A DNA stretch of 17,462 bases. Source: an uncultured Clostridia bacterium. Lineage in GTDB: Bacteria > Bacillota > Clostridia > TANB77 > CAG-508. A program made the position numbers and the translations under genes. Where the stretch lies: assembly GCA_944390505.1 (NCBI GenBank), contig CALXQF010000011.1:1-17462 (forward strand). The letters run 5' to 3'. Positions 1-7,281 of the stretch are shown piece by piece (position 1 is the stretch's first letter; every line of letters starts with the position of its first letter). The notes beneath the pieces are model-generated. The model had not been told where the DNA came from and ran no database searches. It saw nothing but the letters and a program-made list of their open reading frames with translations.

Positions 1-1
1 T

Positions 2-244
2 TTTGTAACAGCTTTAGAAGATGATGATGAATTAGGATTTAGAATTGAAAACTTTAAAATAGCTCCAGGAGGAGATTACTTACAAGCAACTTTCTTAGTT
101 AGAAATGTAAGGATTAAAATAGAAAATGTAAGTAGTGGTACTACTACAACCAGTACAACAACAGATACTACTGCTCAAACACAATCAAATCAAACAAATA
201 CACAAACCACAACTCAAACTGATACAACAAATACACAACAATAA
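2..244 (+). CDS. pilO: PilO-like pilus assembly protein, C-terminal end (5' partial)
   Basis: The reading frame is open from the window edge (codon phase starts at base 2) and ends in TAA at 242-244, leaving about 80 residues. The first ~45 residues (beginning FVTALEDDDELGFRIENF and including YLQATFLVRNVRIKIENV) look like the closing beta strands of the ferredoxin-like domain of PilO, the inner-membrane alignment-complex protein of type IV pili. The last ~35 residues are a low-complexity Thr/Gln/Asn tail not typical of PilO. The call rests mainly on context, since a PilP-like gene, pilins and pilBTC follow in PilO-P order. The start, membrane segment and coiled coil lie outside the window, so a different alignment-complex protein cannot be excluded. 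Confidence 0.5.
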   Translation, partial: FVTALEDDDELGFRIENFKIAPGGDYLQATFLVRNVRIKIENVSSGTTTTSTTTDTTAQTQSNQTNTQTTTQTDTTNTQQ

Positions 245-265
245 TAAATGATAAAGGAGTGTAAA

Positions 266-682
266 ATGGTTAAATCAATTATCAAGGAAATATTTATTAT
301 GTTATTATTATGTGTAGCTATTGTTTTAGTGTTAGGAGTAATCTTTTATGATTACATTCCAGCTAATAAAGCAGTACCAAATAAATTAGCTACTTATACA
401 ACACCAGAAAATATTCAAGAAGAAATAGATGAGGAAATTACAGAAATGAATAAGGTAGAAGTATCTTATGAAATTACAGGTGCTGACCTTAGCTTATATA
501 AACAAACAAATAGTTATACAACAGGAAAACAGGATCCATTTTCGGCAAGTACTGATGTAGATAATGTAAATGGTGAGGAACCTAACGGAGGCAATACAAA
601 TACGAATACAAACACAGGTGCTTCAACCAATACGGATCCAAATTCAACAGGAACATTCTTTAATGATCAGGGTCTTAAATAA
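266..682 (+). CDS. Short PilP-like single-pass membrane protein
   Basis: This 138-residue protein has one membrane segment (about residues 7-28), a short acidic linker (IQEEIDEEITEMNKVEVSYEI), the motif YTTGKQDPF at about 84-92, and a Gly/Asn/Thr-rich low-complexity tail. The GKxDPF motif resembles the conserved G-R-R-D-P-F segment of PilP, which links the PilN/PilO complex to the secretin. A cell without an outer membrane would have no secretin, so the short form lacking the beta domain makes sense, but this is inference. The start at 266 is preferred over an in-frame ATG at 248 because AAGGAG at 254-259 sits 6 nt before 266 and inside the longer frame. It lies 21 nt after the PilO-like gene. 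The Asn/Thr-rich tail resembles that of its upstream neighbour. Confidence 0.55.
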   Translation: MVKSIIKEIFIMLLLCVAIVLVLGVIFYDYIPANKAVPNKLATYTTPENIQEEIDEEITEMNKVEVSYEITGADLSLYKQTNSYTTGKQDPFSASTDVDNVNGEEPNGGNTNTNTNTGASTNTDPNSTGTFFNDQGLK

Positions 683-690
683 TTCTAGGT

Positions 691-712
691 TATATTTATT
701 TATATAAATATA
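691..712 (+). other. A/T-only hairpin before the main pilin gene
   Basis: TATATTTA (691-698) pairs with TAAATATA (705-712) around a 6-nt loop in the 64-nt gap before the main prepilin. All pairs are A-T, so it could be a chance product of base composition. It might also be part of the pilin mRNA leader. Confidence 0.25.
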
Positions 713-746
713 TACAAAATAATCTAAAGAGAAAGGAGTAATTATC

Positions 747-1178
747 ATGAAAAGAACAAATGGACAAGGTGGTATTACCTTAATTGCATTAGTAGTAACC
801 ATTGTTGTATTATTAATCTTAGCTGGTATTACAATTACTTATGTTCTAGCTGATGATGGACTTTTTGGTAAAGCACAAGGAGCTGCTGAAGCTCAAGAAA
901 AAGGTACTATTAGTGACTATGCAACAGTTGCAACATCTGATGCAGCAGCAAGCTGGTATACTTCAACTGATACAAGCGCAATCGTTGCACTTGATCTTGT
1001 AAAAGCTAATTTTCCAACAGGTGCATATACAGTAGCTAATGGTGACACACCAGTTTCTATTGCAGATGGAAAATTAAGTGGACAAGTTAAAGTAACTGTT
1101 ACAAAGACATCTAATGTATATACTGTAGACTTTTCACAAAGTCCTTTTACTGTTACAGCAGATGAAGCAGGTGACTAA
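747..1178 (+). CDS. Type IV prepilin, probable major pilin
   Basis: This 143-residue prepilin has a short basic leader (MKRTNGQGG) and a hydrophobic N-terminal helix, ITLIALVVTIVVLLILAGI. Cleavage by prepilin peptidase is expected after Gly9, making Ile1 the first mature residue. The segment then runs into a polar Ala/Thr/Ser-rich domain with no cysteines. Mature position 5, normally Glu in type IV pilins, is Ala. A strong AAAGGAG site lies 8 nt upstream. It is the first and most canonical of three prepilins here, has a richer ribosome binding site than its neighbours and is followed by a hairpin, all fitting a highly expressed major subunit. That role is inferred; a pseudopilin-like role remains possible. 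Confidence 0.75.
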   Translation: MKRTNGQGGITLIALVVTIVVLLILAGITITYVLADDGLFGKAQGAAEAQEKGTISDYATVATSDAAASWYTSTDTSAIVALDLVKANFPTGAYTVANGDTPVSIADGKLSGQVKVTVTKTSNVYTVDFSQSPFTVTADEAGD

Positions 1179-1180
1179 AA

Positions 1181-1198
1181 TTTAGTTTTATAACTAAA
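1181..1198 (+). other. Small hairpin just after the main pilin stop codon
   Basis: TTTAGTT (1181-1187) and AACTAAA (1192-1198) form a perfect 7-bp stem with a TTAT loop directly behind the pilin stop codon. It could protect the pilin mRNA 3' end after processing; the sequence alone does not show this. Confidence 0.3.
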
Positions 1199-1221
1199 AA
1201 TAATAAAAACTTTGATATCAA

Positions 1222-1260
1222 AGGCATATGCATAAGTTAGTGTATATGCCTAAAATTTTA
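1222..1260 (+). terminator. Hairpin between pilin and prepilin peptidase genes, possible partial terminator
   Basis: GGCATATGCA (1223-1232) pairs with TGTATATGCC (1241-1250) over 10 bp with one G.U pair and an 8-nt loop; A1222-T1251 extends it. The following TAAAATTTTAT is only a weak U-tract, so termination would be incomplete. The position after the presumed major pilin suits a device that lowers expression of the peptidase and minor pilins, or that stabilises the pilin message. Confidence 0.5.
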
Positions 1261-1276
1261 TAAAGGCAAAAGAAAA

Positions 1277-2098
1277 ATGGTAGATGTAATATTATATATA
1301 GTCATTTTTATGATAGGAACTTTATTTGGTAGCTTTTTTACATTAGCAGTTTATCGTATTCCACTTGGTAAAGATATTACACATGAACGTTCCTATTGTC
1401 CAAATTGTAATCATAAATTATCCTTTTTTGATATGATACCTATTTTAAGTTATCTATTTTTAAAAGGAAAGTGTAGATATTGTAAACAAAAAATTAGACC
1501 AAGATATCTCTTATTAGAATTGTTATCTGGATTAGTTTTTGTTTTATTTGCCATGTCTTTAAAATTAAGTTTATTAGGTAGTAATATGAGTACTATCGTT
1601 TATTTTGTGTTTGGCTTATTTTATATGGCTACATTATTTATTATTGCAGGAATTGATAATGAAAATATAAAAGTAGAAAAGTCAGTACTATTATTTGGAT
1701 ATATTGTAGAAACATTGTATATAATTTATTTATATATAGTAGAAAAAGACCCTAATGTATATAAATATGTTATATATTTGGCAATTATATGCATATTAAA
1801 TGTAGTCGATATTGCTATTTTAAGAAAAAAAGTAAACAATAGCTATCCGATTGAAATATTGTTACTATGTATGCTAATGCTTACTTTTACATATGAAACA
1901 GTAACAATTTTGTCTATTACATTTACTTTATTGGTTATTGCATTCCAATTAATAGGAAAAAGAATTTTTCATAAAAGAACTAAAACAGTAAAAACAGAAA
2001 AAAAACCAGAAACAAAAATACCGATTGGTTGTTATTTATGCATTGCAAATATTATTTGTCTATTAGTGACTAACACATATATTTTTTGGCAAATATAA
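1277..2098 (+). CDS. pilD: Prepilin peptidase (A24 family) with degenerate GxGD motif
   Basis: This 273-residue multi-pass membrane protein should cleave the leader peptides of the three prepilins around it. The start is family-typical (GTLFGSFFTLAVYRIPLG). A cytoplasmic zinc-binding module follows, with C41-x2-C44 and C66-x2-C69, the part linked to N-methylation in PilD. The first catalytic Asp is likely D127 in AGIDNENIKV, and a C-terminal KIPIGCYLC (from residue 247) matches the conserved IPFGP-type motif. The second catalytic Asp normally lies in GxGD. The corresponding place reads NNSYPIEILLL (187-197), with no GxGD and at best E193. No frameshift is apparent. The ribosome binding site is weak (AGGCAAAAG). 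Activity at the degenerate site cannot be judged from sequence. Confidence 0.8.
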   Translation: MVDVILYIVIFMIGTLFGSFFTLAVYRIPLGKDITHERSYCPNCNHKLSFFDMIPILSYLFLKGKCRYCKQKIRPRYLLLELLSGLVFVLFAMSLKLSLLGSNMSTIVYFVFGLFYMATLFIIAGIDNENIKVEKSVLLFGYIVETLYIIYLYIVEKDPNVYKYVIYLAIICILNVVDIAILRKKVNNSYPIEILLLCMLMLTFTYETVTILSITFTLLVIAFQLIGKRIFHKRTKTVKTEKKPETKIPIGCYLCIANIICLLVTNTYIFWQI

Positions 2099-2154
2099 AG
2101 GTTTATAGGTCATCCTTCTGTAAAAACCTAAATATATATGATAAGGAAAAGAAA

Positions 2155-2580
2155 ATGGTAACAAAACAGAAAAAATGCAAAAAATATTTAAAATCTAATC
2201 AAGGTTTTACCATGCAGGATTTAGCAATTGCTATTATTATTTTATTTTTATTTGTAGGTACAATAGGTGGAATTTATTTAACAATTTATCAGGTACAAGC
2301 AGACACAAAAATAGATTCTATAGCAACTCTTTATACTGTTCAAATTATGGAATATATTGATAAAGTTAGTTATGATGATGTAATAAATGGAATGGAAGAC
2401 ACTGTTAGACAAGAGTTTGGAATACCAGAAAGCTTTGGTATTTTAATAGATGTTTCTAGTTATTTACCAACAGAAAATAGTCAAGATTTAGTAAAACAAG
2501 TGAAATTGACTCTTACGTATCATTTTGGAAACGATGATAGAACAATTAATATAGAAAAATTAAAGATTAAAGAGTTATAG
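2155..2580 (+). CDS. Minor prepilin (PilV/GspI-like)
   Basis: This 141-residue protein has a long basic leader (about 17 residues, Lys-rich, ending in NQG), cleavage expected before Phe18, then the hydrophobic helix FTMQDLAIAIIILFLFVGTI. Mature position 5 is Asp instead of Glu. The body is short, polar and rich in beta-prone segments, and has no cysteines after the leader. The start at 2155 is preferred over an in-frame ATG at 2086 because AAGGA lies about 7 nt before it and the longer form would overlap the peptidase gene and bury the leader. It is followed 9 nt later by another prepilin, as in minor-pilin clusters that prime pilus assembly. Assignment to PilV or GspI specifically is a guess by position and size. 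Confidence 0.7.
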   Translation: MVTKQKKCKKYLKSNQGFTMQDLAIAIIILFLFVGTIGGIYLTIYQVQADTKIDSIATLYTVQIMEYIDKVSYDDVINGMEDTVRQEFGIPESFGILIDVSSYLPTENSQDLVKQVKLTLTYHFGNDDRTINIEKLKIKEL

Positions 2581-2589
2581 GGAGGAAAG

Positions 2590-3027
2590 ATGAAATCAGA
2601 AAATGGTATTACCTTAACTTCATTAGTAATTTATATTGTAGTTGCAACTATTGTAATTGGCACTATGGCAATTGTAAGTTCATTTTTCTTTTCTAATATG
2701 AACTTAATAAGAGACCAAGACCAATATGCTGTAGAGTTTAATAAATTTAATATGTTTTTTATTAATGATGTAAAAAGTAATAAAACTGCACAAATACAAG
2801 CAAATCAAATTATTTTTGAAGATGGTACTACTTATCAATATTCTGCTGAAAACAAGTCAATTTATCGTAATAATGTAGAAGTTGCAAAACAAGTAGAATC
2901 ATTAAACTTTACAACTGAGAATTATCAAGTTGAAAACACTACAAAAATATTAATTAATGTGGAAATGAGTATAGGAGAAAGAGAAAATTTTAATAAAACT
3001 GTGCAGTATGTATTAAAATATTGGTAA
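2590..3027 (+). CDS. Minor prepilin (PilW/GspJ-like)
   Basis: This 145-residue protein has a very short leader (MKSENG), cleavage expected after Gly6, and the N-terminal helix ITLTSLVIYIVVATIVIGTM. Mature position 5 is Ser rather than Glu. The remaining ~110 residues (INDVKSNKTAQIQANQIIFEDGTTYQYS and onward) show the alternating strand pattern of minor pilins such as PilW/GspJ, including an IIFEDGTTYQYS strand pair. The AGGGAGGAAAG ribosome binding site overlaps the preceding stop codon, suggesting coupled translation with the upstream minor prepilin. It ends the pilin half of the operon; a 92-nt gap with a promoter-like site follows. Confidence 0.7.
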   Translation: MKSENGITLTSLVIYIVVATIVIGTMAIVSSFFFSNMNLIRDQDQYAVEFNKFNMFFINDVKSNKTAQIQANQIIFEDGTTYQYSAENKSIYRNNVEVAKQVESLNFTTENYQVENTTKILINVEMSIGERENFNKTVQYVLKYW

Positions 3028-3052
3028 ATACTTGAAAATGTCATATTTTGTA

Positions 3053-3079
3053 TTGATTTTGATTTTTTTGTAGTATAAT
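3053..3079 (+). promoter_or_regulatory. Sigma-A-like promoter before pilB
   Basis: TTGATT (3053-3058) and a perfect TATAAT (3074-3079) are separated by 15 nt, shorter than the ideal 17. It lies 40 nt before the pilB start in the only sizeable gap between the pilin genes and the motor genes. It would allow pilB, pilT, pilC and the kinase to be transcribed apart from the pilins. Confidence 0.5.
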
Positions 3080-3119
3080 AAAAATAGGACAAAAGAAGAT
3101 AAAGAAAGGAGAATAACAG

Positions 3120-4742
3120 ATGGAAAAAAGACAACCAATAGGAATAGAACTTGTGAAACGAGGAATTGTAACTGAAGTTGATATTGAAAAAGCATTAGAT
3201 TATCAAAAGAGTCATCCAAGTAAAAAAATAGGAGATATTATTGATATTTTAGGCCTATGTGATTCACATATATTAATAGGAACTATTGGAGAAATTTTAG
3301 ATGAAAAAGCAATCTACTTATTGGACAATGATATTAGAATTAATCCTTTAGATTATATTTCATTGGATTTAATGAAACAAAATAAAGCAATTCCTTTCGA
3401 AATTGTAGCTGGAAAAATAAAAGTATGTTTTGCAGATACATCCAATAAAAAATCTGTAGATGTAGTGAGACTTTTATTATTAAATAAAAGGTTAGTAATG
3501 GAAAAATATATTACTTTTGAAAGTAATATAGAAAAAATCTTAGACTCTTTAGAGGGAGCAGTGTCAGAAAATATTAATACAAATGCTGATATTTCAGGAT
3601 TGGTAGATAGTATTATCAAAACAGCAATGGACAAAAGGGCTAGTGATGTTCACATTGAACCTTTAGAAGATAAGGTGAGAGTCAGATATAGAATTGATGG
3701 AAGATTAATTACAGCTGCACAAATAGAAAAGGATAAACAATCACAATTAATAGGTAGGTTAAAAGCAATTTCTAATATGCATCAAGAAAAACAAGAAGCA
3801 CAAGATGGTAGAATATTAGCTTATCCAGATTACAATATTCGTGTATCTTCGCAAAAAAATGTGTATGGTGAAAAATTTGTATTAAGATTATTAAAAAAGA
3901 ATGAGGATATCCGTGAAATTTTTGACTTAGGTTTTCCGGCAGATGAAGAACTAGTGAAAAAAAGTTTTAATAAAAGGAACAGTATTACAGTAGTTGCTGC
4001 ACCAACTGGTGAAGGTAAAACAACTACATTATATAGTATTATTGATTATTTAAATAATCCTCATATTAATATTACAACAATTGAAGATCCAGTAGAAATT
4101 AGAATTAACGGATTAAATCAAATAGAAATAGATGCTAAAACTCCTTTTTCAGGAGCGTTAAGAACTGTATTAAGACAAGATCCAGACATTATTTTAGTAG
4201 GAGAAATTCGTGATAAAGAAACAGCAGAAATTGCAATGCAAGCAGGACAAACTGGACATTATGTATTATCTACTATTCATACTATTGATAGTATTGAAGT
4301 TATCACAAGGTTGAGAAAAATGGGAATTTCTAACTATGATATTTCTAGTATTTTAGCAACTTCTGTGTCACAAAGATTAGTAAGAAGAATTTGTAAGCAT
4401 TGTGCACAAGAAAGAGATTTTACAGAAGAAGAGATTAAGATGATTCAAAAAATAGGGGAAAAGTATCATGTGGAATTTGATTTAACGGGTAAAAAAACTT
4501 ATGATGCAGTAGGATGTAAACATTGTAATCAAAGTGGATATTATGATAGAATCGGTATTTTTGAAATTTTAAATATTGATGAAGAGGTAAGAGAATTAAT
4601 TGCCAATGATGCATCTAGTATTGAAATTAGAAAAAAAGCTTTAGAAACTGGATATAAACCTCTAGTAGTAGATGGTATACAAAAAGTAATTAATGGAATT
4701 ACCACATTGGAGGAAATTAATAATAAATTGATTATTTACTAA
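3120..4742 (+). CDS. pilB: Type IV pilus extension ATPase PilB
   Basis: This 540-residue GspE/PilB-family hexameric ATPase powers pilin polymerisation at the inner face of the membrane. An N-terminal MshEN-like domain (about 1-145, beginning IGIELVKRGIVTE) precedes the N2 domain with ASDVHIEP at about 174. The catalytic core has the Walker A motif APTGEGKTTT (294-303, K300), an Asp box near IEDPVEI, Walker B ILVGEIRD (358-365) and a His box around TIHT. The tetracysteine zinc site of PilB is complete: C425-x2-C428 and C466-x2-C469. Walker A has Glu where Ser is usual (GEGK), which is conservative. AAAGGAG lies 9 nt before the ATG. MshEN domains in relatives bind c-di-GMP, but the key residues were not checked here. 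Confidence 0.95.
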   Translation: MEKRQPIGIELVKRGIVTEVDIEKALDYQKSHPSKKIGDIIDILGLCDSHILIGTIGEILDEKAIYLLDNDIRINPLDYISLDLMKQNKAIPFEIVAGKIKVCFADTSNKKSVDVVRLLLLNKRLVMEKYITFESNIEKILDSLEGAVSENINTNADISGLVDSIIKTAMDKRASDVHIEPLEDKVRVRYRIDGRLITAAQIEKDKQSQLIGRLKAISNMHQEKQEAQDGRILAYPDYNIRVSSQKNVYGEKFVLRLLKKNEDIREIFDLGFPADEELVKKSFNKRNSITVVAAPTGEGKTTTLYSIIDYLNNPHINITTIEDPVEIRINGLNQIEIDAKTPFSGALRTVLRQDPDIILVGEIRDKETAEIAMQAGQTGHYVLSTIHTIDSIEVITRLRKMGISNYDISSILATSVSQRLVRRICKHCAQERDFTEEEIKMIQKIGEKYHVEFDLTGKKTYDAVGCKHCNQSGYYDRIGIFEILNIDEEVRELIANDASSIEIRKKALETGYKPLVVDGIQKVINGITTLEEINNKLIIY

Positions 4743-4763
4743 TCAAAACATAGGAGGAAAATC

Positions 4764-5894
4764 ATGATTGATATAGAAAGAGTGCTAAATGAGGCAATCC
4801 AAAAAGATGCGTCAGATGTTCATTTAATCGCAGGGATAAAACCAAGCTTGAGAATTAGAAGAGATTTAATTGATGTAGAAAATACAGATATCTTAACAGA
4901 AGAAGATATGTTAGAAATATATGACTATTTTGTAAGAGGCAATATAGAAAAAGATGAAGTATTTAAAAAGACGAAAAGACTAGATTCTTCTTTTGAATTT
5001 GGAGATATTAGACTAAGGGTAAATATTTCTATGGCTGATGAAATACCGGTAGTTGTATTAAGGCTTATTAAAAATGAATTACCAAAATATGAAGATTTGG
5101 GAGTACCAGATATTGTAAGAAGGATGATGAGTCAGCCACAAGGTTTGATTTTACTAAGTGGTAAGACAAATTCTGGTAAAACGACTACATTAAATGCTTT
5201 AATTAACGAAATTAATGAAAATCAAAATAAGAAAATATTGACGTTAGAAAGTCCGGTAGAATATAAACATACTTGTAAAAAGTCCATTATCATTCAAAAA
5301 GAGGTAGGAGTCGGAAGAGACTGCCTAAATTATAGTGATGGTGTAAAAAACTCTTTAAGGGAAGACTGCGATATCTTAATTATAGGAGAGATTCGTGATA
5401 AAGAAACCATGGAAGCTGCTATAGAAACAGCAGAAGCAGGACATTTAGTTATAGGAACACTACATACCAAATCTTGTGCTGAAACAATCGATAGAATGAT
5501 TAACTTTTATGATATTAGAGATCAACAAACAGTAAAATATTTAATAGCTTCTTTGCTAAAATTAGTTGTATCTCAAAGATTATTAAAAGGAAAGGATGGT
5601 TCTTTAGTTTTAGTACCAGAAGTAATGGTAGTAGATAATATTGTAGCAGGAATGATAAGAAAAGAAAAATTTAGTATTTCAGAAGTAGAAGATGCTATTC
5701 AAAGCAGTGCAGATAAAGGAAGCATTGGATTAATCAATTCTTTAGCGGAATTATTTGTAGATGACAAGATCACATTAGAACAAGCAAAGGCGCAAATAGA
5801 AGAAAAAAATATTGAAGTATTAAATAGAACAATTATGCAATTAAAAATCAAAAGAGATAATGAAAGAAAGGCAAAACAAAATAATAATATATAA
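4764..5894 (+). CDS. pilT: Type IV pilus retraction ATPase PilT
   Basis: This 376-residue PilT-family ATPase drives pilus disassembly, which underlies twitching motility and DNA uptake. The N-terminal PAS-like domain carries the family hallmark DASDVHLIAG. The core has Walker A GKTNSGKTTT, Walker B ILIIGEIRDKETMEAA, and the His box LVIGTLHT. The C-terminal AGMIRKEK corresponds to the AIRNLIREGK region needed for retraction, but is partly diverged. Length is within the family norm of 340-380. There is no zinc tetracysteine, separating it from PilB. AGGAGG stands 7 nt before the ATG, and the gene follows pilB by 21 nt. Its presence means the pilus is probably retractile rather than a secretion pseudopilus. 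Confidence 0.93.
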   Translation: MIDIERVLNEAIQKDASDVHLIAGIKPSLRIRRDLIDVENTDILTEEDMLEIYDYFVRGNIEKDEVFKKTKRLDSSFEFGDIRLRVNISMADEIPVVVLRLIKNELPKYEDLGVPDIVRRMMSQPQGLILLSGKTNSGKTTTLNALINEINENQNKKILTLESPVEYKHTCKKSIIIQKEVGVGRDCLNYSDGVKNSLREDCDILIIGEIRDKETMEAAIETAEAGHLVIGTLHTKSCAETIDRMINFYDIRDQQTVKYLIASLLKLVVSQRLLKGKDGSLVLVPEVMVVDNIVAGMIRKEKFSISEVEDAIQSSADKGSIGLINSLAELFVDDKITLEQAKAQIEEKNIEVLNRTIMQLKIKRDNERKAKQNNNI

Positions 5895-5927
5895 TTTTTA
5901 GCATCTAAATAAAAGGAGGAAAAACCA

Positions 5928-7280
5928 GTGCCAGAATATGTCTATAGAGCAGTTACAAAACAGGGGCAAATTGTGAGAAACAAAGTAGAAGAAGTTAGTA
6001 AAAATACTCTAGTAAAAAAATTAAAGCATAATGATTTACTTCCTATAGAAGTAGTACAAGTTAGTTATAGAAGTAGACAAGGCAAAGTAAATAAAAAGAA
6101 TATCATCGATATTGATGATATTATGAAAACAGCTAACTCAGCTAGTATTTTTCAAGGAAAAGCCTCTGGAGCTAGACCAAGTACAAAAGAAAAAATTAAT
6201 TTAGTATTATCAGCAGGACAAAAAATTACCACAAGGGATATTGTGATTTTTACCCAAAATTTTTATTTATTAAAAAAGGCAAATTTTAATAATATACATG
6301 CATTAAGTACTATCATTAATAGTACAGATAATATCTCTTTTAGAGGAATATTAGAAGATATTTTAGCTGGTGTAGAAGCTGGTGAATATATGTATACCAC
6401 AATGGAGTATTACTCTAATGTTTTCCCATATATTTATATTAATATGATTAAAGTAGGTGAGTTATCTGGTTCTTTAACAACAGCTTTGTCACAAGCAGTA
6501 AAATATTTGGATGATACAACCACAAGAACCAAAAAAATTAAAGGGATTTTGATTCCTAATATTGTGCAGTTTATAGCTATTTTAGTATTATTAATTATAG
6601 GTACTTTATTTATTCTACCAGCAATAGAAGATGTATTTGCACAATTAGGAAGTAGTGCAAAACTTCCTGATATTACACTATGGTTTATGGACTTTTTGGA
6701 TAATTTAAAAGTATATTGGTATATTCCAGTAGGAGCAATAGCAATTATTGTTGCATTAATTGTAGGTTATATTAATACTCCAAAGGGAAAATATAATTGG
6801 CACTACTTTAAATATAAGGCACCAATTTTTGGTAGGCTAATTTGGGGAATTGATTTTTCTAGATTAATGAGAGCGATGCTTTTAAATATCCAAAATGGAA
6901 TGAGAATTCAAGAAGCATTAGAAGTAAGTAAATCGGTTGCAAAAAACTATGTAATGCTTTCTATTGTAGAAACTTCTATTAACAATATTTTAATTGGTGG
7001 ATCATGGATTGAGCCATTTGAAAATTCAGGTTTATGTACTTCTATGGAAATAGAAATGTTAAAGATAGGTATGCAAACAGACCTTGGAGAAATGATGGAA
7101 AAATTATTAGACTACATGGATATGGATATTAATAATAGTTTACAAAAGATTATGAAAGTATTACCAGAGATATCTTACTTATTCGTTGGAATTCTATTAA
7201 TTTTCTTAGTAGTTGTAGTATTGGTACCATGTATTCAATTGTATATGGGTAACTGGTTAATTGATGCTATGGAAGTGTAG
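5928..7280 (+). CDS. pilC: Type IV pilus inner-membrane platform protein PilC
   Basis: This 450-residue GspF/PilC-family polytopic protein forms the platform on which PilB and PilT act. It opens with the typical PEYVYRAVTKQGQIV domain, followed by a linker of about 60 residues that is longer than usual. Two T2SSF repeats follow: the first starts at TRDIVIFTQNFYLLKKANF, the second at GRLIWGIDFSRLMRAMLLN. Hydrophobic segments are visible near residues 205-235 and 260-285 and at the C-terminus (VGILLIFLVVVVLVPCIQLY). The start is GTG at 5928, backed by a perfect AAGGAGG 9 nt upstream. It ends one base before the ROK kinase start. The second repeat keeps the usual Gly and Leu pattern. Confidence 0.92.
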   Translation: MPEYVYRAVTKQGQIVRNKVEEVSKNTLVKKLKHNDLLPIEVVQVSYRSRQGKVNKKNIIDIDDIMKTANSASIFQGKASGARPSTKEKINLVLSAGQKITTRDIVIFTQNFYLLKKANFNNIHALSTIINSTDNISFRGILEDILAGVEAGEYMYTTMEYYSNVFPYIYINMIKVGELSGSLTTALSQAVKYLDDTTTRTKKIKGILIPNIVQFIAILVLLIIGTLFILPAIEDVFAQLGSSAKLPDITLWFMDFLDNLKVYWYIPVGAIAIIVALIVGYINTPKGKYNWHYFKYKAPIFGRLIWGIDFSRLMRAMLLNIQNGMRIQEALEVSKSVAKNYVMLSIVETSINNILIGGSWIEPFENSGLCTSMEIEMLKIGMQTDLGEMMEKLLDYMDMDINNSLQKIMKVLPEISYLFVGILLIFLVVVVLVPCIQLYMGNWLIDAMEV

Positions 7281-7281
7281 T

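Noticed and set aside
2086..2154. Longer start for the second prepilin
   Set aside because: It would overlap the peptidase gene and lengthen the leader to about 40 residues; the ATG at 2155 has an AAGGA site at a good distance.
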